A stretch of 64,000 nt of DNA from Tridacna crocea (GCA_943736015.1 OX031070.1:26929673-26993672), one strand, 5' to 3'. Counted from the first letter of the stretch, positions 22,854 to 35,012 are shown. Program-made: numbers and translations. Notes: a model not told the origin generated them from the letters alone.

Positions 22854-23106
22854 GGGCATTACACAGAGAGGTACCCCTTGTGTGGTAAAAAAAATGGGGG
22901 GACAAGGAATGAATATATACCCAAAACAGATTGCAGGGATCCTTCATTAAACAATTACAAATCTCTTCAAATATAACTGCCGGGTAACAAACAAGTGGTG
23001 CAAGTATTCAATGTTAATCCTGTCACTGATACGACAAACTTTTGACAGCATAAGTAATTATAGCCGATATATTCAACTCCTGGCCCTTTACCACACGATT
23101 CCGACT

Positions 23107-23339
23107 TTAACCCATTACCACACAATCCCTACTTTTGACGCCCCTGGGAAAGAAGCCTTTAGAAAACATTGTGGGAAAAGGAGAAAATGCTGGTAACCAG
23201 CATTTTCTCCTTTTCCCACAATGTTTTCTACCCTTCCAAAGACAGTTTTTGATTTTTGAATAATATACATATTGTCATCTACAGTACATAAGCTTCTAAG
23301 TTGGTTGAGTCCAGAATTTTGTCATTTAGTAAAGAATTT
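23107..23339 (+). mobile_element. Family A MITE inserted in another copy's internal TTAA
   Basis: Preceded by a 24-base L-end fragment (CCCTTTACCACACGATTCCG, ACTTTAA), i.e. the insertion point is the TTAA inside CGACTTTTAACGACC. The remainder of the outer copy is not found downstream. Confidence 0.85.
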
Positions 23340-23517
23340 GCATCTTAGAACAACTCTGTTGCCATTTGATTGAACTAAATGTAATAGTTTATATTCATTA
23401 GCCATTCATAAAATGGGGGTCACTTGTATTGCCATAATTTCTTAATCTTTTCAAATAACAGTGTCAATAATTAGAATATTTTGACGTTAAAATGTGTGGG
23501 TATCTGATAAGAGATGT

Positions 23518-23750
23518 TTCACTCTTTTCCAGACAACAAAATTTTAGACATGTCCAAATTGGGAGCATTTGAAGACGATAAATAAAATGTGACTTAAAAA
23601 TTCAAACTTGACTTTAGAAGAGTAGAAAGTATTGTGGGAAAAGGAGAAAATGCTGGTTACCAGCATTTTCTCCTTTTCCCACAATGTTTTCAAAAGGAGG
23701 CTTCTTCCTCTGGGTCGTAAAAACCAGGGATTGTTTGGTAAAGGGATAAG
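23518..23750 (-). mobile_element. Family A MITE
   Basis: R end CTCTTTTCCAGACAACAAAA; ends GGTAAAGGGATAAG and is followed by a right-half fragment at 23751-23825. Confidence 0.85.
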
Positions 23751-24081
23751 CTGGTAACCAGCATTTTCTCCTTTTCCCACAATACTTTCTACTCTTCTAA
23801 AGTCAAGTTTGAATACTACCATCATACTGCAGTGTGTATTTGCTTCTCCTCTTTGAAAGTTTCATTCTGATTTTGGTCTTGTGACATATAAAATTTTCTA
23901 ACATAGATCAATGCAGGCACAAGCTCAAGAAAATTACTCCTGTATAATTTTCCATGAATGCAAACCTTTTACGAAATACAAATATGAAAATATGAAAGAG
24001 CATTGTCTTTTTGGAAAAATGTTGTGTTAAGTATCCATATCACTTATGGAAAAAATATGAAAATATCATTTATGGATAAGT

Positions 24082-24313
24082 CATGAACTGTTCCATCCTC
24101 GGATACCCCGGGGTCTCCTTATTTGCTACGCAACATCGACCCCTGGGACAATTGACTAATAAAACTTTGAATCAGCAAAATGATGATGGAACCAATGAAA
24201 AGCCAGCATTCGGCCAGCAGTAAAGCGAGGGAAATTCAATTAATTGTCAAAGGGGTCGATGTAGCGTAGCAAATAGGGAGACCCTGGGGTATCCAAGGAT
24301 GGAACTGTTCATG
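24082..24313. mobile_element. Foldback MITE with ~70-bp inverted repeats
   Basis: Left arm starts CATGAACTGTTCCATCCTCG and the right arm's complement CATGAACAGTTCCATCCTTG. Arms contain CCCCGGGGTCTCC and GCTACGCAACATCGACCCC. Single copy in the window. Confidence 0.78.
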
Positions 24314-24446
24314 TGCTTGACATAAATGTAGTTCATTGAAAGATTCATAAAATAGTTCACTAACAATATAAAGTTTTATTGTTCATGCACTGTTTATTAA
24401 CAGCAATATTATTGAATCCTGTTCTTAGATTGTGCATAAATACCTC

Positions 24447-25412
24447 TTAACCCATTACCACACAGGGTTTTCCATGACGCACAAATCCCGCGTCAATGAC
24501 GCAATTTTAATTCAAATGACCCCCAAAATAAATGACAGTGCGTCATCGGTGACGCAACTTTTCAAAATCTAAATAATGTACGTATCTGAATGAAGCGTCA
24601 TAATTCCAAGTCTGTTCTTGCTTCAATGTCAGACGAACACCGTTCTTTTATTAACTACAGGGTTTATTTTAGATAAAAGTGGTTTTCCGGTAATTTATTT
24701 ATAGAATAAGAATGGTTTACGCATTATTGCCGAAATGTATATTGGACACGTGTCGTAAATATGGGCCCAGTCAAAGTCGTGGTTGGGTTCTCTGTATTTC
24801 ATAGCATATTTTACACGACTACCGGTAGAGAAAAGTACACATTACCGGTCTGAGCTGTTAGCGGAAAAATAATGTAATGACGAAGAAAACTGTAGCATTC
24901 TTCTATCGTCTGCTTCCAACAACTGCCGATCAAGCCACGTCAAGCAGCGATTCAGACGAAAATGTTTGGTCTGTCAAAAAATAACATCGGCCTTTCCGTC
25001 AGAAATGATCGACAGACTTTTCAATCTTGGAAGTTGGCGTTTAAAAGGTAAAATGCATTAAAAATCGTGTTTGAAGTTGATGACGAGGAAATCCATATTT
25101 TTGACCCCCAAAATTAATGAAATGACCCGCAACTAATGATGAAGGGGGTCACAATGACCCCCAATTTTTAAAGCCGAGGGAAAACCCTGACCACACATTC
25201 CCTACTTTTGACAACCCTGAAAAAGAAGCCTTTAGAAAATATTGTGGGAAAAGGAGAAAATGCTGGCTACCAGCATTTTCTCCTTTTCCCAAAATGTTTT
25301 CTATCCTTCACAAAACAAATTAAAAGTTTTCAGCCTCTTTTATTTTGTAGTCTGCACAATCATGCTTTTGGCTTGGACAAGCTAAAAATTTTGTCCTTTG
25401 GTAATGAGTTAT
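24447..25412 (+). mobile_element. Family A MITE interrupted by a hAT-like element
   Basis: The L end (TTAACCCATTACCACA) is cut after 16 bases and resumes at 25190 as ACCACACATTCCCTAC; right end at TTAT 25409-25412. Confidence 0.88.
24463..25189. mobile_element. hAT-like non-autonomous element 2
   Basis: Inverted termini CAGGGTTTTCC. The 6-bp duplication ACCACA lies at 24457-24462 and 25190-25195. The interior has several AATGACCCCC-type direct repeats near both ends and a 35-codon ORF (24877-24984, starting MTKKTVAFFYRLLP) that may be the remnant of a transposase N-terminus. Confidence 0.8.
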
Positions 25413-25857
25413 TATATTTTTGACAGGGTACCATAACATCACGAAAGTACTGTATAAATGACAATTTTTGCCATGTGGAATTTTTTTGGCAATTTTGTGA
25501 AATTTGCAAACATTTCTGTTTGCATATTTACCACAAGTATACCAACATTCAATAATTCAGTGTCTCAAATTCACAGATATTTCTGTATACAAAATACCTG
25601 TTATCATTAATTCACCAAATTTTTGACAACACATCATCCACGCTCACAGTATTCTTAAGAAAAAGAATAGATTCACTGATTGCAAAACAAGTGTCCTGTA
25701 ATTAAGACAAAAATAAAATGCCTCTTCAAAAATCTTTGCAATATCTGAGCTATACTGCTCAAGGTTTTTTTTTTTTAGAAATGTAGACTGCCAGTATACA
25801 GCCGAAGTTATGGTAAATATTGACAGGTGAAAAAGTATAATATTTCATCTACAATTA
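25413..25857. other. Unassigned intron sequence
   Basis: Within the 20.6-kb intron; no recognised element. Confidence 0.4.
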
Positions 25858-25945
25858 AATATTTGCTCAATCACTTCTGTTTGAGCTCAATGCCACACAC
25901 TCGGATTCTTTTTTACCAGGTTAAAAGCTTCCTCAAATTCATGGT

Positions 25946-26174
25946 TTAATCCATTACTACTCAATCCCTACTTTTGACAACCCTGAGAAAGAAGCCTTTG
26001 GAAAACATTGTGGGAAAAGGATAAAATGCTGGTAACTAGCATTTTCTCCTTTTTCCACAATGTTTTCTACCCTTCACAAAACAAATTTCGAATTTTCAGT
26101 CACTTTTATTTTGTCGTCTGCAAATGCTTTCGATTTGGACAAGCCTAAAATATTGTTGTTTGGTAATGAGTTAA
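25946..26174 (+). mobile_element. Family A MITE between ~80-bp direct repeats
   Basis: TTAA at both ends. The flanks 25859-25940 and 26175-26249 are diverged direct copies (both start ATATTTGCTCAATCACTTCT). Confidence 0.9.
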
Positions 26175-26403
26175 ATATTTGCTCAATCACTTCTACTTGA
26201 GCTTAATGTCACACACTAGGATTCTTTTTAACCTTCCTCAAAAACTATTTTTTGTGTAACAAGTCATTTATGGCTTAAATGCAGTTCATACATGTATATA
26301 GATCTTAGGTCAGTCTTTGCATTTTGTACATTCTGATCTTGATCTATGCCAACCAACAATACACCAGACTTGTTTTTATGCATTAACCTCTTTTGCAACA
26401 TGA

Positions 26404-26670
26404 GTAACTCTCTACCAAATGACAAAATTGTAGACTTGTCCAAACTGAAAGCATTTGCAGAACACAAATTAAACATGACTCAGAAATTGAAATTTGTTTT
26501 GGGAAGGGTAGAAAACAATGTGGTTACCAGCATTTTCTTCTTTTCCCACAATGTTTTCTAGCCTGTTGGAAATAAATTTCAAATTTTTATTCACATTTAT
26601 TTTATTGTCTGCAAAATTAATGCTTTCAATTTGGACCAGTCGAAAACTTTGTCGTTTGGTAAAGAGTTAA
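26404..26670. mobile_element. Family A chimera with two R ends
   Basis: Left side reads CTCTACCAAATGACAAAATT (R) and the right side TCGTTTGGTAAAGAGTTAA (R again). The L half is absent, so the whole element is an inverted repeat of R halves. Confidence 0.85.
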
Positions 26671-27526
26671 TTTGTCCTAAAACTGAAAACAGTAGGGTCA
26701 TTTCCCTGACGTCACAGGTGCTCATTCATGATAAAAAAACTCTATGAATATTTCGATGCCATATAAACAAGTTTGACTTTTTTCACAGCAGAAATTACAA
26801 TTTGTCTGCCAAAGAATAAAATTTTTTGTAGAGGATAAAATAGCTCACTTTGTAGATCCAAGATTACTCTGAATCCTTTGTGCAGTCTGATCTTGATCTG
26901 TACTATTAGGAGACCTAAAGATATTACCCTCATAGGTGACAAAGTGCCTGTGTGGAGTGGAAATATGGTTTCTATTTAGACAAAACAAGGGTTCAATTTG
27001 TTTGAAGGACAGAAACAAACATTGTGGTTTGTGTTTCATTCAGAAGCGGAAGTTGAATAAACATTGTAAATCTGGAACGATGACTAAATTGAATAAATCC
27101 AAGTCATAAAATGGAATAAAACTTCAGAACTGGTAAATAATAGAAACAAAAGTACCAGTATATCTGATAGATTATGGGCTTCTGCTTTGGAAACTTTTCC
27201 AAATAATTCTGTACCAGTTTGCAAAATTTTATGTTTATCCATACTGAATGCTTTTGAATTGAAAAATTTAAATGATGTTGCTCAAATGATGTGATTTAAC
27301 ACTCGGTCAAATTTGTAGCAGAAACAAATGTGGCAATTTTGACGTTTTTTTGAGGGTATATACAACAAGGTGTTCAATTTTACCTAAGCCCTTAGCACAG
27401 TTGATCACTTGCTTAAAAGGGGATGGAAAGGCTTGTAGTTTTATTGCGTTCTATTGTAATTTATCTTTGACCAAGTACATGGAATGGATACATGAAAGTT
27501 ACAGTTTTTGGGGTGGACAATTTTTT
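26671..27526. other. Unassigned intron sequence
   Basis: Contains one family D fragment (around 26865-26900, GCAGTCTGATCTTGATCTG). No exon identified. Confidence 0.4.
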
Positions 27527-27935
27527 TTATTTCATGCTTTCGGGTACCACCAGTGAAAATACCGATTTTCATCTTTTTGTTGCCAAGGTAAATTGCGCGT
27601 GCCTCACCAGATGGAAAAAATTACGTCATATACCTTACATTTCTCGCGCTTGACGTAATATTGTAATGTGTTGCTATGCGGGAGGGGTACATCAAGGGGA
27701 ATAACGGAAAAGAACTGTACTGGATTTTGATAGTGCTCCTCCTAGAAAGGGTTAAAAGCATGAAATAAATACAGTATTTGTTTTTTTTGGTGAAAGGTTG
27801 AAATTTATTTCATCTTGTGAACACCATCGGTAATATTTTCACTCTTGTCTGCACCACTCATGAAAATATCATGATGGTATCCACTCCATGAAATAAATTT
27901 CAATCTTTCACCGAAAAAAACAAAATTAATATTCC
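27527..27935 (+). mobile_element. Dispersed foldback repeat family F, copy 2
   Basis: Same layout as the copy at 18919, with a shorter unique part; palindrome arms GGTGAAAGGTTGAAATTTAT and complement. Confidence 0.7.
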
Positions 27936-28179
27936 CTATTTCTATTCCCACTGGGAGATGGAAATTTTGATGCTGCAGGGAATATATTGAACAAATCTGA
28001 TTGGTCAATGAAATTAGAATATTACCCTTGGGGCTTAAAATAATTTTGATCAATAAAATGCATTCATTATGCCATGTGATCCAAAAAAATAATTGTGTAA
28101 AGGGTTTACCATTACCAAATGACAAAACTTTTGACAGGTCCAATTTAAAAACAGTAGCAGACAACAAATTGAATGTTGC

Positions 28180-28404
28180 TTAACTCTTTACCAAACAATA
28201 TGTTAGACTAGTCCAAATTGAAAGCATTTGCAGACAATAGAATAAATGTGACTCAGAAATTGAAACTTGACTTTAGAAGAGTAGAAAATATTGTGGGAAA
28301 AGGAGAAAATGCAGGTTACCAGCATTTTATTCTTTTCCAATACTGTTTTCAGAAGACCTCTTCCTCTGGTCGTAAAAACTATGGATTGTTAGGTAAAGCG
28401 TTAA
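28180..28404 (-). mobile_element. Family A MITE
   Basis: TTAA at both ends; preceded by an R-end fragment of another copy (28106-28179). Confidence 0.88.
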
Positions 28405-28419
28405 ATAGTCAGATTTGTC

Positions 28420-28537
28420 TGTGATAAGATCAAAAATATTGTGGGATAAGGAGAAAGTGCTGGTTACCAGCATTTTCATCATTTCCCACTATTGTTTTGA
28501 AAGGATTCTACATCAAGGTTGTATCGTAAAGGGTTAA
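28420..28537 (-). mobile_element. Family A MITE, half copy
   Basis: Palindrome and shortened L end only, ending GTAAAGGGTTAA. Confidence 0.7.
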
Positions 28538-28712
28538 AATGGACCTAACACAGACCCGTATGACCTATGTTGAAAATTATTCGTCACATTTCCCTATTCC
28601 TCAACAATCCGTACAATAAGAAGTATAAATTCACTTTATTGAAAATAATTTGTGTGTGAAGATCTTGTTACAGTTTGTGTATTTCGGCTTGTCATTTGTA
28701 AATTTCAATACC

Positions 28713-28942
28713 TTAACTCTTTACCACACAATCCCAACTTTTAACGACTCTGAGAAAGAAGCCTTTTGAAAACACTGTGGGAAAAGGAGAAAATGCTGGT
28801 AACCAGCATTTTCTCCTTTTCCCACAATGCTTTTTACCCTTCCCAGACCAAATTTTAATTTTTCAGTCACCTTTATTTTGTCGTCTGCAAATGCTTTCAA
28901 TTTGGGACCAGTCTAAAATTTTCTTGTGTGGTAAAGAGTTAA
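28713..28942 (+). mobile_element. Family A MITE, complete
   Basis: TTAA at both ends. Stem has CACTGTGGG at the left against CCCACAATG at the right. Confidence 0.92.
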
Positions 28943-29075
28943 CCTCATAAAGAACATGTCATTGATTTTAGAGCTTTTTATTTCAGTTTCATAATTGTCC
29001 ATGAATAGCAAATTCAAAATCTGAACAAATTTGTGGGTTTTATTTCTTTTCTCTGACTATGCACTTTACATAGTG

Positions 29076-29295
29076 ATTTAAATCTTTGTCAGAGGACAAA
29101 ATTTAAGACTCACTGATTTATATTATGACATTTTGACTATTAATGAGAATTTATCAGATATCTGATAGAATATACAACATGTTTGGAGGAGGATAAAATT
29201 CTGGTTACCATATTTCACTCCTTTTCCCAGCAATGCTTTATGGAGATTTCTTTTCCATAGCCTTGAAAAACCTTGGAAGACTCTTTAGTAAAAGG
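29076..29295 (-). mobile_element. Family A MITE, old copy
   Basis: Only scattered matches remain (GAGGACAAAATTTAAGACTC, TCACTCCTTTTCCCAGCAAT). The minus-strand ORF over it is probably accidental. Confidence 0.55.
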
Positions 29296-29525
29296 TGACA
29301 TCTCTGATTTTCATGATTTGAAAAATCTTTGTATTTATCAAAGTACTGAAAGTACATGGAGTCAAACTTTTCTTGAGGAAAAACAAAACTGAAATAAAAA
29401 CTGTACAGGAACCACTGCATTTCATATCCCCTTTTTAGTTTATCACAGGAAATTTTATTTGCCTTTTGCATGATGCACATTGTCTTTTGATGTCAAACAA
29501 TTTATTTTGTGATGATGACTTCAGG

Positions 29526-29716
29526 AGTGGTCCAGATAGAGGGAGTGATTTTGATTTCAAAATTGAAAATATTAATTATTCCCCACTAAAACCTATGTTG
29601 TGGGTACTCATTAGAATTGTCTTGATGAGACAATTCTAATGAGTACCCACAACATAGGATTTTGGAGAGAAATTAACGATTTAGATTGATACAATTACTC
29701 CCTCTTATCTGGAGCT
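29526..29716. mobile_element. Foldback MITE family C, copy 2
   Basis: Hairpin arms ACCTATGTTGTGGGTACTCA and complement; right outer end matches copy 1 (ACTCCCTCTTATCTGGAGCT). Confidence 0.75.
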
Positions 29717-30087
29717 CTGCCTCATTGTGCATGTTATATCAAAAACTGTGTTCTGTACAGTCTCTAGAGTTATCAGTGGCTGATAGCCTAGGTTTTCGAA
29801 AAGAAAAAAAAGTTTGTATTAAAGATTGTTAGCAGTGACCGCATTTTGGAAGAAGATGAAAACGCTCAGAATGGGCATTCTCTCCTTTTCAAACAATATT
29901 ATATTATTATCCAATCCAACTGAGTCATTAATTTCATTGCAGCAGACATTTTCAGTTGAATAATATAAAACTTGCTCATCTGTCCAACGATAATGTCTCA
30001 CTTTAAATGATTATCAGCATGTGAAATCTTGTGAGGGAATGTCCTGTAAAATTGTTAATATATTATGGACCGGTGGCCTATACTTTT

Positions 30088-30290
30088 TTAACTCTTTACC
30101 AAACGATAAAAATTAAGACTAGTCCAAATTCAAAGGATTAGCAAATGACAAATGTAACTGAAAGGATGAGTTTTGTTTTTTAATAGGGAAGAAAACATTG
30201 TTAGAAAAGGAGAAAATGCTGGTGACCTGCAATTTCTCCTTTTCCCACAATGTTTTCAAAAGCAACCTCCTGCAGGGAAGACTGCTGTCT
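30088..30290 (-). mobile_element. Family A MITE, L end lost
   Basis: TTAACTCTTTACCAAACGAT at the left; the L side diverges after the stem. Confidence 0.8.
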
Positions 30291-30308
30291 AATATCAAGA
30301 ATGACATT

Positions 30309-30536
30309 TTAACCCATTACCACACAATCCCTACTTTTGACACCCGAGAAAGAAGCCTTTAGAAAACATTGTGGGAAAAGGAGAAAATGCTGGTAACCAG
30401 CATTTTCTCCTTTTTCTGACAATGTCTTCTACCCTTCACAAAACAAAATTAAAATTTTCAGTCACTTTTATTTTGTTGTCTGCAAATGCTTTCGATTTGT
30501 ACAAACCTAAAATTTTGTCGTTTGGTAATGAGTTAA
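30309..30536 (+). mobile_element. Family A MITE
   Basis: TTAA at both ends; its right TTAA is the left TTAA of a family D element. Confidence 0.92.
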
Positions 30537-30744
30537 ACCTTATCCTGCTGAATAACTTAAATCAAATTTTCAATTTGATCGTAGAAACCCAGATACTGAT
30601 ATTTCAAAGTTACATTTCCGGGTATGACATCACCGTATCAGATTGTGTAGATCCAAGATAAGACTGCATGTCCTGTGCAGTCTGATCTTGATCTACACAG
30701 TCCACAAAAGGTCAGTGAGTCACGCTTAGCAGCCTTAGGGTAAA
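30533..30744 (+). mobile_element. Family D TTAA MITE, copy 1
   Basis: Starts TTAAACCTTATCCTGCTG and ends GCAGCCTTAGGGTAAA. The core is a palindrome around AGACTGCATGTCCTGTGCAGTCT with TGTAGATCAAGATC-type arms. Confidence 0.75.
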
Positions 30745-30861
30745 TCTCAGAAAGTGAAAAAAAAAACGTTTTTTTGAATATCCTTACAATAATCACTCAT
30801 TTTGTGATACTGGACCTGATATGATTGATGTATACATGTATAGTCAGAAACTAAGATATAG

Positions 30862-31325
30862 AGGATATTTGTTGTTTTTTTTGTGGAAGATTGAAATTAT
30901 TTAAATAAGTGAACACCATCAGTAACATTTTCACGAGTGGCGCAGCCAAAAATGTAAATAATACCAATGGTGCTCACAAGATGAAATAAATTTCGATCTT
31001 TCATTAAAAAAACAACAACAAATATTCTATTTATTTCATGCTTTTAACCCTTTCTGGGAGGAGCTTTATCAAAATCCAGTACAGTTCTTTTCCGTTGTTC
31101 CCCACGGTGTTCCCTCCAGCATAGCAATGCATTACAATATTAAGTCAAGCATGAGAATGTAAGGTAAATGATGTCATACTTCCATCTGGTTGTGAGGCAT
31201 GTGCAATTAACCTAGGCAACAAGAATATGAAAATTGGTATTTTCACTGGTGGTACCAGTGTAAGATGGAAAAATATTTTCACAGCCATTTCTCGATATCC
31301 TACCGGAAATCATAAAATAAAGAAG
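30862..31325 (-). mobile_element. Dispersed foldback repeat family F, copy 3
   Basis: Inverted relative to copies 1 and 2: palindrome first (30862-31012), then the unique part from TTTAACCCTTTCTGGGAGGA. Confidence 0.7.
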
Positions 31326-31687
31326 CAATCATATCCAGCTGACATGATTTCTAGCTCACTTACTTGTTGGTACTCAGAAGAATTTCTATAGCACTGTTTG
31401 AAACACACACTCTGAACACTGGAAATAGTTCCAGTGTATGCCATGTAAAGTCACTAAATAATCACTAGTTGTGATATTTTGCGGATAGTTTTTATACCAA
31501 AATTAACACAATTCACGTCAGCAGAGCCGAAGAGATTTTGCCATAAATTATTCAGACCTATGGAATAGGATTAATAAGGCTTATTTCGAGGACCAGGAGA
31601 AGTTATTAATTATGTAAATTTACAATTACCATCTTGGCAGACTTTCGAACATCAACTCTTGCCCTTACAGCGCTGGAACCAAGAAAA

Positions 31688-31856
31688 CTCATTACCAAAC
31701 CATAAAATTTTAGGTAAGCAGCATTTTCTCCTTTTCCCACAATGCTTTCTACCCTTCACAAAACAAATTTAAAATTTTCAGTCACTTTTATTTCATCGTC
31801 TGCAAATGCTTTCGACATGGAGAAGCCAAAAAATATGTCTTCTAGTAATGAATTAA
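31688..31856. mobile_element. Family A chimera with two R ends, deleted
   Basis: R end CTCATTACCAAACCATAAAA joins directly to a right stem arm and a complete R half ending in TTAA. Confidence 0.78.
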
Positions 31857-31867
31857 GCTCTACACAG

Positions 31868-32012
31868 GTTACCAGATGACAATACTTGTAACTTGACCAT
31901 ATTTAAAGCCTCATAACTCACACTGGCTCAGATGATTGAACTTATCTTTTTACAGGTAGAAAACAATGTGAGAGAGGAAGAAAATGCTGGTACTCAGACA
32001 CAAAAACCAAGG
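31868..32012 (-). mobile_element. Family A MITE, partial
   Basis: R-type start and left stem arm only (AACAATGTGAGAGAGGAAGA); cut where SINE-like sequence begins. Confidence 0.5.
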
Positions 32013-32014
32013 GG

Positions 32015-32210
32015 AAATTTGTGGTGTCCGTGGTTGTGAGGTACAGCATCAACCTGGTAACCATAAGGTCTGGAGTTTGATACCCGGGCGAAGGTGTCAA
32101 CTTTGGGATTTTTCATAAGCCAACACATTCAGCACTAGTTCTAGTGTAGTTTCCAGGAAACAGAATCATGAGAAATTAGTAGAAGTTGTTAGAATTTGTC
32201 CCTCAATTAA
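32015..32210 (+). mobile_element. Decayed tRNA-derived SINE
   Basis: A-box-like GTGAGGTACAGCATC and B-box-like GAGTTTGATACCC lie about 45 bases apart, as in tRNA-headed SINEs. No clear tail or target duplication. Confidence 0.45.
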
Positions 32211-33003
32211 TGTAAAATAAAAATGTTTAAAGATGCCTTTTATACAGCTGATGAGCAAAAATTCTGTTAAATTTAAAAAAAATTTAGAATGGTACAGAAA
32301 TCAGTCTTTTGATGTCTATGTTGAAATTATTTGTCGATACTTTTGTTACTTTACAGAAAAGGGAGGTAATTATCATGCCACTTTATGATAATTCTAGGAA
32401 GGACTAAAAGGAAAAAGTTGCTTGGTGAAAATAGTACAATAATGCTAATTTTCAATTTTAGCAAATTTTGTAGGATTATAATTATTATATAGGAAATAGC
32501 TGTTTTCTATTACAGGTCCACTGCGTTAATTCTACCACAATGACAATCAATCCATGAGAAAGCTTTGCCAAAACTTGATTTGGATTCGATCTCAATCTTT
32601 TAATACCAGCACTGTATATTTTATTGTCACAGACCTACCATTCAGGCTTGACTTGGTGTGTGTTGTCAAAGAATTTCAAATTATTACATTAACTAAAAAG
32701 CAAAATCCCCTTTTTAGTAAAAATCCTAAGGTCTTTCCATATGTTTATATCAGTTGGAAATTTTGGAAATATTGTTGATAAAGGAGTGTTTACAACCTAG
32801 AAAGGCTTTATAGGATGTTGAAAGAAGGCTTTACAAGATCTTCAGAATACAAATTCTTAAGGATTCAAACTAATATTTTGTTATGGAAAACAGATCTAAA
32901 GATAAAAGTAGTAAGATAAACAAAAATGGCTGATATATATCTTAGATCTGTTCTGTAAATATTGTCTGTGTGATATTCAGAGTAAATAAAGGGTCTAAAA
33001 GGT
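32211..33003. other. Unassigned intron sequence
   Basis: No recognised repeat; plus-strand ORF 32554-32778 has no splice or family support. Confidence 0.4.
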
Positions 33004-33206
33004 CAGCTTACCGCACAATTCCAACATTAAACAACCATTAGAAAGAAGCCTTTTGAAAACATGTTGGAAAAGGAGAAAATGCTGGTTACCACAATGTTTT
33101 CTACTCTTCCTAAAACAAATTCCAATCTTTGATAGTCATTTAATATGTCGTCTGCAAATGCTCCCAATTGGGAGAAAACTAAAATTGTTAATTTGGTCAA
33201 CAGTTA
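33004..33206 (+). mobile_element. Family A MITE lacking the right inner stem
   Basis: The tip is deleted so that GCTGGTTACC joins ACAATGTTTTC. Confidence 0.82.
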
Positions 33207-33595
33207 AAAAAACTCATAACAAAAGTGATCCTGTTTTTTAACGACACCAGGACTGTAACACTTTTGAACACAATGTGGGATAAGGTATTTCAGTGCAATC
33301 CATATGTCTATAACCAAGTCTTTTCCCAATACGTTTCACCTGCAACAGCAAATAGAATAATTGTTTTTGGCATTCTTTGAGGTAGGCTAACCCTAAAGAT
33401 AAATAATTGCAATAAAATTCATCATTTCATGCCAAGTCAGGGCAATAAAGAATTCTTTTACAGAACCTGCTGCTTGATCTTGATCTTTAGTGACTGAAAA
33501 AATCCTATCAAAACGGTTTCAATAAAACCAGAGACCCCTGATCTCATTTGTCATGGACTAGGCTACTAACTGTGCTACTTACACTTGGCCTAACT

Positions 33596-33830
33596 TTAAC
33601 TCTTTACCAAACGACAAATTTTTGGACTGGACCAAAATCAAAACATCTGCAGGCTGCAAAATTTTAATTAAACTTGTTAGTATGATGATTTCTGACCTTG
33701 ATAGGATAGAAAATATTGTGGGAAAAGGAGAAAATGCTGGTAATCAGCATTTTCTTCTTTTCCCACAATGTTTCCAGCAGGCTTCTTTCTCAGGGTTGTT
33801 AAAAGTCAGGATTCTGTGGTAAAGAGTTAA
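33596..33830 (-). mobile_element. Family A MITE with inverted tip
   Basis: TTAA at both ends; tip GGTAATC is in the plus form although the arms are minus. Confidence 0.9.
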
Positions 33831-33873
33831 AAGTAACCCTGTTCATCATAGAATTTCACACTCAGCAACCCTC

Positions 33874-34115
33874 TTAACCCATTACCACACAATCCCGTAA
33901 CTTTTGACGACCCTGAGAAATAAGCCTTTAGAAAAAAGCCTTTAGAAAACATTGCGTGAAAAAGGAGAAAATGATGTTAACCAGCATTTTCTGCTTTTCC
34001 CACAATGTTTTCTACCCTTCCCAAACCAAATTTTTAAATTTTCAGTCACATTTGTCATCTGCAAATGCTTTTGATTTGGACAAGTCTAAAATATTGTCGC
34101 CTGGTAATGAGTTAA
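33874..34115 (+). mobile_element. Family A MITE with small internal duplication
   Basis: TTAA at both ends; AAGCCTTTAGAAAA is duplicated in the L half. Confidence 0.9.
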
Positions 34116-34278
34116 ATGAGGGGCTAATGGTTCCCTCTCTATGAGGGAATGGTCTAATGTCATCTGTCAGAAGATAACACTGATTACATTCCTTCAAAGC
34201 TAAGTAGAAGGTCTTTGTTGGAATCATCCAATTTATGAAACAAATTACACATAGGTGAAACCTATCACAATGAGTATC

Positions 34279-34450
34279 AAATCTTTACCAAACAAACAAA
34301 TATAAGACCGGTCTGAAATGCATTTCCTGATTACAGATTAAAGGTTGGATTTGCATGATGGGATTTCTATCTGAAAGAGTAGAAAAGAATGAGGGCAAAG
34401 GACAAAAATGATGGTGTCCATAATTTTCTCATACTCCCTCAATCTTTCAC
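34279..34450 (-). mobile_element. Family A MITE, decayed
   Basis: R end AATCTTTACCAAACAAACAA and weak stem remnants. Confidence 0.5.
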
Positions 34451-34970
34451 AAAAATGCAAAAAAAATCATCCTCATATACTCCCAAAGCCTTTTAATTTG
34501 CATTCATAAAACCCCAGTAGTCGAAAACCATCGGCAACTAGAGAAATTAGAGATTTGCTACGGCCTAGATCGACACCAATGGGAGACACAATCTATTTTT
34601 ACATGAGCAATTCGCTCATTTACATACTGGAAATACACAAAGCTTCAAACATAGCATCCGAAGAAGACATTATGGAAATTAATCATTACATGTTTGTTAT
34701 GTAATGGAATTTAAGCGTTATTAGACACTGCAAGTCATTTGACATTCCCACAATGCTTTTTTTATTTTTGGTGCAAAATCTAAAAGTACCTTAAGAGGCA
34801 GTATGTTGCCTTTTAAGGGAATACCACAATTTTTTTTTCTGTTGTAATTTTATGAGTCTTAATTAATGATGATTTGTATTGTTTTTTCATATAAATTTCA
34901 GTGATATATATATTTTTTTTCAACTGGTGAGATGTTAAAAACCTAAATACCCACCTTTAAAGCTTTCTTT
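34451..34970 (+). mobile_element. Kolobok-like family G, 5'-truncated copy
   Basis: Aligns along most of its length with 57284-57801 (e.g. TTTTTACATGAGCAA, AAGAAGACATTATGGAAA) and ends CCCACCTTTAA. Confidence 0.7.
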
Positions 34971-35012
34971 TTGTGGTAGGTAGATTCAACATGGGATAGT
35001 AGGATAAAGTGT

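Noticed and set aside
29238-29480. 80-residue minus-strand ORF with protein-like composition
   Set aside because: Its 3' third overlaps an old family A copy, there is no acceptor/donor pair in suitable phase, and it does not fit the gene model.
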